Shown here piece by piece: positions 1-8,372 of a DNA stretch of 37,039 bases (its first letter is position 1; every line of letters begins with the position of its first letter). The position numbers were made by a program, and so were the translations under genes. This DNA comes from Nitrospirota bacterium (lineage in GTDB: Bacteria; UBA2233): the NCBI GenBank assembly GCA_011620345.1, contig WOZJ01000018.1:41428-78466 (forward strand), given 5' to 3'. The notes beneath the pieces are model-generated. The model was not told the origin of the DNA and ran no database searches. It saw only the letters and a list, made by a program, of their open reading frames with translations.

Positions 1-1053
1 CGATGCCAACTGCGAGGGCGAAGTTACGCTCTGCGAAAGGCTTCCTGAAATATTCTGCGTCTTGAGCGTCTTCAGGCTGCCCGAAACGCTCTGCGAGGCG
101 TTGAACGGACTTCCCGCCACGTTTGCCGATGAGTTCGCAGGCACTGTCACGGCCGACTGGGATGTGGCCGAAGGCGATGTGCTCACAAAAGCGCTCGGGC
201 CGCCAGAAACAGGCAAGCTTCCTACCGTCGAGTTTACAGACTGCTGGGTGCTCGCCGAAGGAGAGGTCGATATCGACGCCGCAGAGGTAAACGGCGAGCC
301 CACTAGGTTCCCGCTCGAGCCGAACAGTCCTGGTCCTCTTTGAGGAGCCCCCGCGGGAGCCGCCGGCATTTGAGCGAAGCACGCACCCATGGGCTGCGTC
401 CTGTTCACCGCCAGCGTCTGGTTGTAGCCAGGATCGTCCATGTTGTCCACGCGGCCGTTGCCGTTGCAGTCTTCAAGGCCGTCGACCACGCCGCCGCCGT
501 CAGAGTCGGCGTTGCGCGGGTTTGTCGTGCATGTTGGGTCCAAATCGGGCTGGAACTTATTGAAGTCCGTCCCTTTGACACCCTCCTTAACGGCCGACAT
601 CGCCTGCATAACCATCTCGCAGGTAAGCCCAATCTCGGTGCCGTCTTGGATGCCGTCGTTGTCGGTGTCGGCAGAAAGCGGGTTCAGAAGCCACTGGAGC
701 TCGCGGCCGTCCCAAATGCCGTCGTCGTCGGTGTCGACATCCCGCGGGTCCGTCCCTAGGCGCAGCTCATCGCCGTTTAAAATCCCGTCGCCGTCCGAGT
801 CTACGTTGGGGTCAAGCTGACCAGCTGGCCCACCAGTGCCCGGACTTGCCGAGGAAAGAGAATTGCTCACCGACTGGAACGGCGCGCTTGCGATGTTTGA
901 AGCCGATTGCAACGAGTTGCTTGCGGACGTAAAGGGCGATGTGAGATACTCGCTCGCCCTTCCACCCACCGCAAGCCCCCCCGTCAGCACGGCGATACCC
1001 GCCACGGCCAACGGAAGGCGCAGTAAGGGAAATCTTCCCTTCCTCCACTTCAT
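1..1053 (-). CDS. Secreted Ser-rich protein with TSP3-like calcium-binding repeats (3' end outside window)
   Basis: This is an open frame of 351 codons from ATG at 1053 to the window edge with no stop; the C-terminus lies outside. A basic N-terminus and a hydrophobic stretch (about residues 8-30) look like a signal peptide. Residues 39-70 contain two 18-residue Ser-rich units (SPFTSASNSLQSAS and APFQSVSNSLSSAS). Residues 85-140 carry three Asp-rich loops (DSDGDGILNGDE, DTDDDGIWDGRE, DTDNDGIQDGTE) of thrombospondin type 3 kind, which bind calcium in known proteins. A fourth, imperfect loop (DSDGGGVVDGLED) lies near residue 185. Four cysteines flank the loops. The rest is Ser/Thr-rich and repeats the SPF motif (GSPFTSA, GSPFNAS). 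A GGGAGGG-type ribosome site lies about 8 nt upstream. The gene has its own promoter, so it is probably transcribed alone. It is likely an exported or surface protein; its exact role is unknown. Confidence 0.85.
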   Translation of the reverse strand, partial: MKWRKGRFPLLRLPLAVAGIAVLTGGLAVGGRASEYLTSPFTSASNSLQSASNIASAPFQSVSNSLSSASPGTGGPAGQLDPNVDSDGDGILNGDELRLGTDPRDVDTDDDGIWDGRELQWLLNPLSADTDNDGIQDGTEIGLTCEMVMQAMSAVKEGVKGTDFNKFQPDLDPTCTTNPRNADSDGGGVVDGLEDCNGNGRVDNMDDPGYNQTLAVNRTQPMGACFAQMPAAPAGAPQRGPGLFGSSGNLVGSPFTSAASISTSPSASTQQSVNSTVGSLPVSGGPSAFVSTSPSATSQSAVTVPANSSANVAGSPFNASQSVSGSLKTLKTQNISGSLSQSVTSPSQLAS

Positions 1054-1156
1054 GGACTCTTCCCTCCCTTGAGCGTTATTCAACAAATGAAACCAAAACC
1101 CCACTGGGAACGTACGCAATCCTTTCGCCTTTCGGAAGGCTGATTTTGCTGTCGTT

Positions 1157-1185
1157 ATTCTAATCAATGGCAAGAGGGTTGTCAA
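1157..1185 (-). promoter_or_regulatory. Sigma70-type promoter for the TSP3 protein gene
   Basis: The minus strand reads TTGACA (1185-1180), a 17-nt spacer, then TAGAAT (1162-1157). This is a perfect -35, an optimal spacer and a 5/6 match at -10. It starts just after the T-run of the uvrC terminator. The predicted leader is about 95 nt long. It contains a tandem 7-nt repeat (CGAAAGG twice, 1121-1134) and a small hairpin GCCTT/AAGGC (1127-1140). I do not recognise a known riboswitch in it. Confidence 0.8.
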
Positions 1186-1187
1186 CC

Positions 1188-1211
1188 AAAAAAAAGGCTT
1201 GCCCCAAGCCT
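1188..1211 (-). terminator. Rho-independent terminator of the carD-uvrC operon
   Basis: On the minus strand a perfect 7-bp stem AGGCTTG/CAAGCCT with a 3-nt loop is followed directly by eight Ts. It lies 20 nt after the uvrC stop codon, where an operon terminator would be expected. Confidence 0.92.
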
Positions 1212-1230
1212 AACACATGGGAAAAAGCAG

Positions 1231-3081
1231 TCAAGATGAGGGAAAGGCATCTTGAAGAGCCCTTTTTAGACTTAGAGCCCTTTTTGGGGTTGTATGGATT
1301 GCATCCGCCAAGTCTTCGTAGGAGGCGTCAAGCAGGCTTCTTGGGGTCGCAAATCGCATCAAAAGGCGCTTTTTGGTCAACCTACCAACCCCTTTGACGT
1401 TGTCCAGCCAGGAAGCAAGGGCGCGCTTTTGCCTGCGCTTCCTGTGGAACGTCACGGCAAAACGGTGCGCCTCGTTCCTTAGGCGCTTGAGTAGCTTGAG
1501 CGCGGGGGCATACTCAGGCAGGATCAAGGGCGTGTCTTCGTCTGGCAGGATAACCCTCTCAAAGTCCGAGCTGGAGTGCTTTTTGGCGATCCCTATCGTT
1601 GGGACCGCTCCATATCCCTGCTCGTTTAGCGCCTCTTTGGCCAACGAAAGCTGCCCACGACCTCCATCCACGACGATTAAGTCTGTGGAAAGCCCAGCCT
1701 TTGAAAGCTCCAACAACCCCCGGCCTACGGCCTCTTTAATCGAGAGGAAATCGTTGGGGCCGCCCTTGACGGATCGAACGATAAAATGGCGATAATGTTC
1801 CTTGCTCGGCCTCCCTTCCCTAAAAACCACCATGGAGGCCACAATGTCCTGGCCCAAGAGGTTGGAAACATCGAACCCGGCGATGGTCTCCGGATGGCCC
1901 GGGAGCTTGAGTGCCATCTGCAAGTCAAGAATTTCCCTTTTGGCCTTGAGCGCGTCGTCTAGGCGCTCAAGCAGCCGTTGACGGGCGTTCTGCTCGGCCT
2001 GGGCCATTAAGGCGAGCACGTCGGGTATAGCCTTTGGAGGCGTCAAGATCTTTACGTCAAGCCCGGCCCGTTGGGAAAGCAGCTGTTTGAGCGCCTCTTT
2101 TCCTTCAGGCAGGAACGGTACGTAGAGCACGCTGGGGATATTAGAGCCTTCTGCGTAGGCATCCGCGAGCAAGCGGGTGAGCGTCTCTTTTGGGTCTACG
2201 TCCAAACCCTGGCCGTGGTAGGCCAGGCCGCCTTCAAGCCGGCCTTCGCGAAGGCATAAGCGGTAGGCCGTAGCGAGCCTGCCTTGCTGGGCCAGCGACC
2301 AAACGTCCGCGCTGTTTAGCCCCTGGTAGACAACGACGTGCTGCGCCTGAAGGGCCCCCTCGAGCATTTTTAGCCTGTCGCGAAGCTGGGCGGCCTTCTC
2401 GAACTCGCACCTCTCGGCATAGCGCTCTATCTGCTCTTTGAACAGAGGCTTTAGCTCGCCAAGCCGGCCCCGAAGCGCCGAGACGATCCCTTTGAGCAGG
2501 CGCGCATAAGCATCCTGGTCGATCAGCCCCACACAAGGAGCGCTGCAGAGCCCAAGCCCATGCTTGAGGCATGGCCTGACCCGGTTCCGGAACTCCGTAT
2601 CCGAGCATGTCCTTACAGGAAAGACGGGCTCCAAAAGGTGCAAGAGGTCCCTGATCACTCCGCCAGAGGGGTAGGGCCCGAGGATTAGCTGGTTCTTTTT
2701 GGCTTTTGGGCGCCTCTGAATGCAGGGCCTAGGGAAAGCGTGCGAAAGGTCGATGACGAGGCTAATATAGGTTTTGTCGTCCCTAAAGCGTATGTTATAG
2801 CGCGGCCTGAAGCGCTTGATAAGCTCGTCTTCTAAAAGCAGCGCCTCCTTCTCGTTTCCTGTAAGAACCCAATCGATCCCCCGGGCCTTGGAAAGCAAAA
2901 ACCCAACCTGAGAGCGGGTGTCTTTTTGGGTTAGGTAGTTCCCTACCCGTCTTTGCAGGTTTTTAGCCTTGCCAACATACAGGACTTGGCCTTCCTGATC
3001 GAGAAATTTGTACACGCCAGGACCGGAAGGAAGGCTTTTCCAGGCCTTAAAAAGCTCTGGATAGGCTTTTGCCTCAAGCAT
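1231..3081 (-). CDS. uvrC: Excinuclease ABC subunit C
   Basis: UvrC makes both incisions around a DNA lesion after UvrB is loaded. The protein has 616 residues, normal for the family. An N-terminal GIY-YIG nuclease domain (about 19-97, with GPGVYKF and [13 protein letters not shown]) makes the 3' cut. Cys159, 171, 179 and 183 have the spacing of the four cysteines that hold the Fe-S cluster in E. coli UvrC. A UVR motif (about 213-247) contacts UvrB. The C-terminal RNase H-like nuclease keeps Asp404 (GFDVSN), Asp472 (VDGGRGQL) and His539. A helix-hairpin-helix region (about 557-610) ends the protein. I chose ATG 3081 because it overlaps the uvrB stop as ATGCTTGA, which suggests translational coupling; a TTG start 7 codons upstream is also possible. 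It is the last gene before a strong terminator. Confidence 0.97.
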   Translation of the reverse strand: MLEAKAYPELFKAWKSLPSGPGVYKFLDQEGQVLYVGKAKNLQRRVGNYLTQKDTRSQVGFLLSKARGIDWVLTGNEKEALLLEDELIKRFRPRYNIRFRDDKTYISLVIDLSHAFPRPCIQRRPKAKKNQLILGPYPSGGVIRDLLHLLEPVFPVRTCSDTEFRNRVRPCLKHGLGLCSAPCVGLIDQDAYARLLKGIVSALRGRLGELKPLFKEQIERYAERCEFEKAAQLRDRLKMLEGALQAQHVVVYQGLNSADVWSLAQQGRLATAYRLCLREGRLEGGLAYHGQGLDVDPKETLTRLLADAYAEGSNIPSVLYVPFLPEGKEALKQLLSQRAGLDVKILTPPKAIPDVLALMAQAEQNARQRLLERLDDALKAKREILDLQMALKLPGHPETIAGFDVSNLLGQDIVASMVVFREGRPSKEHYRHFIVRSVKGGPNDFLSIKEAVGRGLLELSKAGLSTDLIVVDGGRGQLSLAKEALNEQGYGAVPTIGIAKKHSSSDFERVILPDEDTPLILPEYAPALKLLKRLRNEAHRFAVTFHRKRRQKRALASWLDNVKGVGRLTKKRLLMRFATPRSLLDASYEDLADAIHTTPKRALSLKRALQDAFPSS

Positions 3082-5104
3082 GGTTCGTCCACTTGAGCGC
3101 AAGCGCCTTGAGCCTTCTTAGCTCGTCCCTAAGGCTTGCCGCCTGCTCGAACTCCCAGGCCTTTGCCGCATCCTTCATCCCCCGCGTTACCTCTTTGATG
3201 CGCTTATCGAGGTCGAAGGACGTTTTGAACACCCTTGCAAGCTCTGCGTCGTCTGCGATATCCACGGCGTCTAAGCTTTCCTGCGTTGCCAAGCTAAGAG
3301 GAGCGTACACGGCCTTCTGAATGCTAGCCGGCGTGATTCCGTGCGCTTCGTTGTAGGCCCGCTGGATCGCCCGACGCCTGTCGGTCTCCGCGATCATCCC
3401 CCGCATCGAAGGGGTCATTGTATCGGCGTACAGAAGGACCTCTCCGTTGACGTTCCTGGCGGCCCGGCCGCAGGTCTGTATGAGAGAGACCTGGGAGCGT
3501 AAAAACCCCTCCTTGTCGGCATCGAGGACCGCCACGAGCGAGACCTCTGGGATGTCTAGGCCCTCCCTTAAAAGGTTCACGCCCACGAGGCAATCGAAAC
3601 TTCCAACCCGTAACTCTCTGATGATTGCCATCCTCTCGAGCGCATCGATGTCCGAGTGTAGGTAGCGGGCACGAATACCTGCACCCATAACGTACTCGAC
3701 CAAGTCCTCGGCCAGCCTTTTTGTCAGCGTCGTCACGAGCACCCGTTCTTTCTTTGAGACCCTCGCCTTGATTTCCGCGACCAAGTCATCGATTTGGTTT
3801 TTTGCGGGCTTGACCCGGACTTGCGGGTCTAGAAGGCCCGTGGGCCTGATGATCTGCTCGATAACCCGCCCTTTGCTCTTTCTCATCTCGTATGGTCCAG
3901 GCGTTGCGCTGACGTACACGGCCTGTTTGACCATGCCCTCGAACTCTTCGAAGGAGAGCGGCCGATTGTCTAGCGCGCTAGGAAGCCTAAACCCGTACTC
4001 GACAAGCGTCTTTTTGCGAGCGATGTCTCCTCGGCTCATGCCCGCGATCTGGCCGGCCGTCAGGTGGGATTCGTCCAAAAACAACAGGAAGTCTTTGGGG
4101 AAGTAATCGAGCAAGACAGGCGGCGGCATACCGGGGGGCCTGCCCGTCAAATGCCTCGAGTAGTTCTCGATCCCGTGACAAAAGCCCATTTCGGAAAGCA
4201 TCTCCAAATCGAAGCGGGTACGCTGCTCGAGCCTTTGGGCCTCAAGCAGTTTGCCCTGGCGCTTTAGTGTCTCAAGGGTTTCTTCAAGCTCGTTTTCGAT
4301 AGATCTCGCGGCACGCTTTAGCCTGTCTTCCGGCGTGACGTAGTGCGAATTGGGGAATATACGAACGGCCTTGAGCGTTCCGAGCCGTTTCCCTGTAAAG
4401 GCCTCGACTTCAAGGACGCGCTCAATCCGGTTTCCGAAGAATTCCACCTTGACGGCACGCTCTTCTTCGTGGGCCGGGAAGATTTCGAGCGTGTCCCCCC
4501 TGGCCCTGAAGCTTCCCCTTCGAAAATCGACCTCGTTTCGCTCGTAGAGAATCTTGACGAGTTCCCGCATGAGTTTCTCCGGGGACAACTCCATGCCGGT
4601 CTCTAGGGTGATATGCATCCCTCCGTAAGTCTCTGGCTCTCCCAAGCCGTAGATGCATGACACGCTCGCGACGATGAGTACATCCCGCCTTGTCAACAGG
4701 CTCCTTGTGGCGCTGTGCCGCATCTTGTCGATGTCGTCGTTGATGGCCGAGTCTTTCTCGATGTAGGTGTCGGTTTCGGGGACGTACGCCTCCGGCTGGT
4801 AATAATCGTAATAGCTGATAAAAAACTCGACCGCGTTCTCGGGGAAGAGCGAGGCAAACTCCTGGTAAAGCTGGGCGGCTAGCGTCTTGTTCGGGGCGAT
4901 GACGAGCGCGGGCCGGTTTAGGGCCTCGATCACCTTGGCCATCGTAAACGTCTTCCCCGAGCCTGTCACCCCAAGGAGCACCTGGTGGCCAACGCCCCCT
5001 TGAATCCCATGAACGAGCTGTTCTATGGCTTTAGGCTGGTCCCCTTTTGGACTAAACGGCTCTTGAACCCTGAAGGGCAGGCTTGGCTCGAGCGGATGTC
5101 CCAT
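3074..5104 (-). CDS. uvrB: Excinuclease ABC subunit B
   Basis: UvrB is the damage-verifying helicase-like ATPase of nucleotide excision repair; it is loaded by UvrA and recruits UvrC. The 676 residues match the usual length. Visible are Walker A GVTGSGKT (45-52), the beta-hairpin region [12 protein letters not shown] (98-109) that inserts between the DNA strands, a DESH Walker B ([10 protein letters not shown]), motif [15 protein letters not shown], and a C-terminal UVR coiled coil (about 634-670) that pairs with UvrC. The ATG is preceded by AGAGG at 6 nt spacing. It starts 9 nt after the cysS stop and overlaps uvrC by 8 nt. uvrA is not in the window. Confidence 0.98.
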   Translation of the reverse strand: MGHPLEPSLPFRVQEPFSPKGDQPKAIEQLVHGIQGGVGHQVLLGVTGSGKTFTMAKVIEALNRPALVIAPNKTLAAQLYQEFASLFPENAVEFFISYYDYYQPEAYVPETDTYIEKDSAINDDIDKMRHSATRSLLTRRDVLIVASVSCIYGLGEPETYGGMHITLETGMELSPEKLMRELVKILYERNEVDFRRGSFRARGDTLEIFPAHEEERAVKVEFFGNRIERVLEVEAFTGKRLGTLKAVRIFPNSHYVTPEDRLKRAARSIENELEETLETLKRQGKLLEAQRLEQRTRFDLEMLSEMGFCHGIENYSRHLTGRPPGMPPPVLLDYFPKDFLLFLDESHLTAGQIAGMSRGDIARKKTLVEYGFRLPSALDNRPLSFEEFEGMVKQAVYVSATPGPYEMRKSKGRVIEQIIRPTGLLDPQVRVKPAKNQIDDLVAEIKARVSKKERVLVTTLTKRLAEDLVEYVMGAGIRARYLHSDIDALERMAIIRELRVGSFDCLVGVNLLREGLDIPEVSLVAVLDADKEGFLRSQVSLIQTCGRAARNVNGEVLLYADTMTPSMRGMIAETDRRRAIQRAYNEAHGITPASIQKAVYAPLSLATQESLDAVDIADDAELARVFKTSFDLDKRIKEVTRGMKDAAKAWEFEQAASLRDELRRLKALALKWTNHA

Positions 5105-5113
5105 GGTCAGCCT

Positions 5114-6535
5114 CTATACGTCCAGGCGCACCAGCGTACCCTCAGGGGTATCTTCTAGTAAGACTCCATAGCCTTTCACCTGCTCGCGGATGGCGTCCGC
5201 CCTCTGAAAATCTTTTTGCCCTCTTGCAAGCTCACGCGCCCGGACAAGCTCTTGGAGCGTGCCTTGATCCAATCGCTTTTCCTTAAAAAACGCCGATTCG
5301 ATGCGCTCGAGGAAGGCGCACGGCTCCAACCCGAACGCTCCCAAAATCTCGTCCGCTTCCTTATAAAGCCCTAGAAGCTCTTTGTAGGTCTCCTCATCCA
5401 CCCCGGGCTTTTCTTGCAGAAGGCCCAGCGTCTTGAATATCGCCCCGATGGCCCTTGGCGTATTGAGGTCGTCTTTAAGCGACCCTAGAAATTCTTCCTT
5501 TAGGGCACGAGCCTCTTTTGTGCGCCCCTTGCCTCCTTGGCCCGATCGCAAACGCGCCTCTTGGCGGGCCCTTGCAAGGTAAAAACGGTACAAAGCCCGC
5601 CCAGTATTCTCCACGAGCTCGAAAGAGAAATCCAGCGGGCTCCTGTAGTGGGTCGAAAGCAGTGCAACCCTAAGCGCCTCCGGATGGTAGCTCGCCTTAA
5701 GGTCACGAAGGTACACCGTGTTGCCCAACGACTTAGACATCTTAACGTCTTTCATCGTCACAAACCCGACGTGCATCCAGAGGTTAGCCAAGGGCTTTCC
5801 CGTTGCGGCAAGCGTCTGGGCGCGCTCGTTTTCGTGGTGGGGGAAGACAAGGTCCTCACCGCCGCCGTGGATGTCTAACAAATCGCCAAGGTAACGCATG
5901 GCCATAGCCGAGCACTCGATATGCCACCCGGGCCTTCCTTTGCCGAACGGGCTTGGAAACCCGGCATCGGTATCGCTCGCCGCCTTCCAAAGCACAAAAT
6001 CCAACGGATCGCGTTTTTTTGGGTTGACTTCAACCCTGGAGCCAGCGATCAGCTCATCAAGCTCCTTTTTGGAAAGGGCCCCAAAATCCGGCACCGAACG
6101 CACGCGAAAGTAGACATCCCCGCCCGCCTCGTAGGCCACACCCTTTACAAGGAGCCTCTCGATCAATGCCACCATCTCTTGAATATGCTCCGTGGCGCGG
6201 GGTTCGACATCCGGAGGCTGGACACCGAGCCATGCCATATCCCCTTGAAACGACTCGATCATTCCTTCTGTCAACCGCTCGTAAGGAATTCCCTTATCTC
6301 CCGCCCGCTCGAGGATCTTATCGTCAATGTCCGTAATGTTCCTGACATAAAATGTCTTCAGCCCTTCGTGCCGAAGGAGGCGTGAGAGGACATCGAACGC
6401 TACCATGACCCGGCCATGGCCGATGTGACAGTGGTCATAGACCGTAACACCACAAACATAAAGCCTTACCCTGCCCGGCTCCAGCGGAGTCAGGGCCTCC
6501 TTGGACTGGGTAAGCGTGTTGCGAAGCCGGATCAT
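5114..6535 (-). CDS. cysS: Cysteinyl-tRNA synthetase
   Basis: This class I aminoacyl-tRNA synthetase charges tRNA-Cys in the cytoplasm. The signature HIGH (37-40) and KMSKS (265-269) motifs are present. The catalytic zinc ligands are in place at Cys28, Cys208, His233 and Glu237, matching E. coli Cys28/Cys209/His234/Glu238 almost residue for residue. The 473-residue length is typical. I chose ATG 6535 because AAGGAG sits 9 nt upstream. A GTG start 10 codons earlier would overlap ispF and is less likely. It lies between ispF (17 nt upstream) and uvrB (9 nt downstream) and so belongs to the carD operon. Confidence 0.97.
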   Translation of the reverse strand: MIRLRNTLTQSKEALTPLEPGRVRLYVCGVTVYDHCHIGHGRVMVAFDVLSRLLRHEGLKTFYVRNITDIDDKILERAGDKGIPYERLTEGMIESFQGDMAWLGVQPPDVEPRATEHIQEMVALIERLLVKGVAYEAGGDVYFRVRSVPDFGALSKKELDELIAGSRVEVNPKKRDPLDFVLWKAASDTDAGFPSPFGKGRPGWHIECSAMAMRYLGDLLDIHGGGEDLVFPHHENERAQTLAATGKPLANLWMHVGFVTMKDVKMSKSLGNTVYLRDLKASYHPEALRVALLSTHYRSPLDFSFELVENTGRALYRFYLARARQEARLRSGQGGKGRTKEARALKEEFLGSLKDDLNTPRAIGAIFKTLGLLQEKPGVDEETYKELLGLYKEADEILGAFGLEPCAFLERIESAFFKEKRLDQGTLQELVRARELARGQKDFQRADAIREQVKGYGVLLEDTPEGTLVRLDV

Positions 6536-6552
6536 GGCTTTTAACTCCTTTC

Positions 6553-7047
6553 TTAAGGACACCACACGAGCGCGACGGCCTGCGCCATCACGCCCTCTCC
6601 TCGGCCGATTGCACCGACCCCCTCAGGATGCTTCGCTTTGAGCCCCACACGGCCTAAAGAAAGGTCAAGGGCGGAGGCAATGTTGTGGCGCATAGAATCA
6701 AGATACGGGGCAACGGCCGGCCTTTCAAGAAAAAGCACTGCATCGAGGCTCAAGATGCGTGCTTGGTGCTGAGCGACAAGCACCCCGACACGCTCCAAAA
6801 GCGTTAACGAACAAACCCCGCGGAGCGATGGGTCGTGCGCAGGGAACAGCGTTCCGATGTCGGGTTCGCCCAGGGCTCCGAGAACGGCGTCCATAAGCGC
6901 GTGCAAGAGCGCATCCCCGTCGGAGTGGCCAAGCGGACCACGGTCAAAGGGAACCCGGACCCCCCCCAGCACAAACTCTCTGCCTTGGACAAGGGCGTGC
7001 TGGTCCAGGCCAAGGCCGGTTCGAAGCCCGCCTAGCAGGTCGTCCAC
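6553..7047 (-). CDS. ispF: 2-C-methyl-D-erythritol 2,4-cyclodiphosphate synthase
   Basis: IspF closes CDP-methylerythritol 2-phosphate to the cyclodiphosphate, releasing CMP, in the MEP isoprenoid pathway. The 164 residues include the metal ligands Asp15 and His17 (GLDQH) and His49 (HSDGDALLHALMDA), and DIGTLFP is conserved. The substrate-binding loop near the C-terminus reads KAKHPEGVGAIGRGEG (137-152). The usual form is KATTTExLGFTGRxEG, so both conserved threonines are replaced while Glu142 and GRGEG remain. Translation probably starts at GTG 7047, with purine-rich sequence upstream. The gene follows ispD by 20 nt, the common neighbour in this pathway. Confidence 0.95.
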   Translation of the reverse strand: MDDLLGGLRTGLGLDQHALVQGREFVLGGVRVPFDRGPLGHSDGDALLHALMDAVLGALGEPDIGTLFPAHDPSLRGVCSLTLLERVGVLVAQHQARILSLDAVLFLERPAVAPYLDSMRHNIASALDLSLGRVGLKAKHPEGVGAIGRGEGVMAQAVALVWCP

Positions 7048-7067
7048 GCCCTACCGACCCCCTGCCC

Positions 7068-7745
7068 TTAGGCCAAAAGATAACGGCTTGCGAATGCAAA
7101 ATCCTCCGGGTAGGTTACCTTGAGGTTGAACGGGCTTCCTCTAACAACGCGCACCTCGTTGCCCAGAAGCTGTACTAGGTGGGCATCGTCCGGCGCATCC
7201 TCGATGCCCTTTTCTTTGGCAAACGCGTGTGCCCGGTAGAGGGTTTCCGGCAAGAACGCCTGCGGGGTTTGGATTAAACAGAGTCCACCCCTTGGGATGT
7301 CCCGGATAATCGTCAACCCGTGCACCTCTTTGATGGCGTCCCGCACGAACACCCCGAGCGTTGCCGCTCCGAAGGCCCGCGCTTCTTTGAGCAAGGGAGC
7401 GAGCAGCCTGCTTTCCAAGCAAGGCCTTGCCCCGTCATGAACGAGCACCAAATCAAGCTGTTCTCCCGCTAGCAGGGCAAGCCCGTTCCGCACGGAGGCC
7501 GTCCGTGTCGGACCGCCTGCCGCAAGGCGCGTTGTTTCGTCAGGAACGATGAAGCGGGCGTTCTCGACTTCGTTGGCCGGAAGAACAATCACGGGAATTA
7601 CGCTGGCATCGAGCTCAAGGAGCGGCCTTAAGGCCCAAAACCAAAGCGGCTTGCCTTGAATCTCGAAGAACTGCTTTGGGTAGGACAACCCAGACCTCTC
7701 CCCCAGCCCAGCAGCACATAGCACGATGCCGATTCGCATACGCAT
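7068..7745 (-). CDS. ispD: 2-C-methyl-D-erythritol 4-phosphate cytidylyltransferase
   Basis: IspD joins CTP to methylerythritol 4-phosphate to give CDP-methylerythritol and pyrophosphate. The 225-residue protein shows the nucleotidyltransferase signature AAGLGERSG followed by PKQF (about 11-26), the GGPTRTASVRNGL segment (about 77-89) and VHDGARP (about 100), all typical of IspD. The product passes through IspE (not in the window) to IspF, encoded next. The start is ATG 7745; a second ATG two codons on is also possible, and there is no strong ribosome site. It begins 35 nt after carD. Confidence 0.96.
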   Translation of the reverse strand: MRMRIGIVLCAAGLGERSGLSYPKQFFEIQGKPLWFWALRPLLELDASVIPVIVLPANEVENARFIVPDETTRLAAGGPTRTASVRNGLALLAGEQLDLVLVHDGARPCLESRLLAPLLKEARAFGAATLGVFVRDAIKEVHGLTIIRDIPRGGLCLIQTPQAFLPETLYRAHAFAKEKGIEDAPDDAHLVQLLGNEVRVVRGSPFNLKVTYPEDFAFASRYLLA

Positions 7746-7780
7746 GGAGCTTTTTGACCCGAAGGAACGCTTGAGCGCAG

Positions 7781-8290
7781 CTAAATGGATTGTTCGCCGT
7801 TCAAAGCCGCCTCGATTTCATTTAAAGCCCTATCCGTGCTACAGCGCTTGGCCACGGCGATTTCTTGTGCGAGCAGGGCCTTAGACGTGTTCAAGATACG
7901 CTTCTCTCCGAACGAAAGACATTTCGTTAACCCGACGCTAGAGAGGGTTCGGAGCACTTCAGCGATTTGTACCGTATTCCCCGTTTTGATCCGCTCCATG
8001 TATTCCCGGAAGCGCCTGTTCCAGCTCTGCTTATTGTGGTTGTTTTCGACCTTGACTACATCCGGCTCTTTCAAGATGGCCAGGATGCGTTCCGCAGTCT
8101 GCACGTCGACAACATGCCTAAGGCCAGCATGCTCGATCTTGTCTTCCGGGATTAAGATGCACATTTCCGCCCCTAAAGCCCTAAGAAGAAAAAACCGCTT
8201 GTTCACGCCAGACATTAATCTTTCAACAATTTTTTCTATTTTGCATACACCGTGCCCGGGATAAACGACGACTTCCCCAACTGCAAACAT
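7781..8290 (-). CDS. carD: CarD/CdnL-family RNA polymerase-binding regulator
   Basis: The 169-residue protein has the CarD layout. The N-terminal Tudor-like RNA-polymerase-interacting domain (about 1-60) starts FAVGEVVVYPGHGVCKIEKI. The rest is a helical domain with conserved basic and aromatic residues (about 95-160, including WNRRFREYMERIKTG). In mycobacteria and myxobacteria, proteins of this family bind the RNA polymerase beta subunit and stabilise open complexes, notably at rRNA promoters. It is the first gene after a near-consensus promoter and heads the ispD-ispF-cysS-uvrB-uvrC operon. The start codon has no clear Shine-Dalgarno sequence and follows a potential hairpin, so its translation may be controlled. 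It has no DNA-binding adenylate-type domain or TRCF helicase part. Confidence 0.93.
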   Translation of the reverse strand: MFAVGEVVVYPGHGVCKIEKIVERLMSGVNKRFFLLRALGAEMCILIPEDKIEHAGLRHVVDVQTAERILAILKEPDVVKVENNHNKQSWNRRFREYMERIKTGNTVQIAEVLRTLSSVGLTKCLSFGEKRILNTSKALLAQEIAVAKRCSTDRALNEIEAALNGEQSI

Positions 8291-8294
8291 AACG

Positions 8295-8318
8295 AAAACC
8301 CGTGTCTTTGGGGGTTTT
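8295..8318 (-). promoter_or_regulatory. Potential leader hairpin just before carD
   Basis: On the minus strand AAAACCC and GGGTTTT form a perfect 7-bp stem with a 10-nt loop. It ends 4 nt before the carD ATG, where a ribosome binding site would be expected. It has no T-run, so it is not a terminator. It may affect carD translation or mRNA stability; that role is inference. Confidence 0.4.
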
Positions 8319-8343
8319 AGCCCGACTCAAGCTAGTTTTCTTT

Positions 8344-8372
8344 ATTTTAGTATGCTATGGAAAGTATGTCAA
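8344..8372 (-). promoter_or_regulatory. Strong sigma70-type promoter for the carD operon
   Basis: TTGACA (8372-8367), a 17-nt spacer and TAAAAT (8349-8344) give a perfect -35, optimal spacing and 5/6 at -10. The -35 hexamer includes the TGA stop codon of dnaG. The predicted transcript starts about 45 nt before carD. No terminator lies between dnaG and this promoter, so some read-through from rpsU-yqeY-dnaG is possible. Confidence 0.85.

Noticed and set aside
340-820. Plus-strand frames of 126-139 codons opposite the TSP3 gene
   Set aside because: They are antisense to a frame with clear TSP3 loops and signal peptide, and have no ribosome site or recognisable product.
1060-1150. Possible riboswitch in the leader of the TSP3 gene
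   Set aside because: The leader has a small hairpin and a tandem repeat, but I could not fit it to any riboswitch consensus I know, including cyclic di-GMP types.
6535-6565. Earlier GTG start of cysS
   Set aside because: It lies inside the ispF end and adds residues not seen in the family; ATG 6535 has a good AAGGAG.
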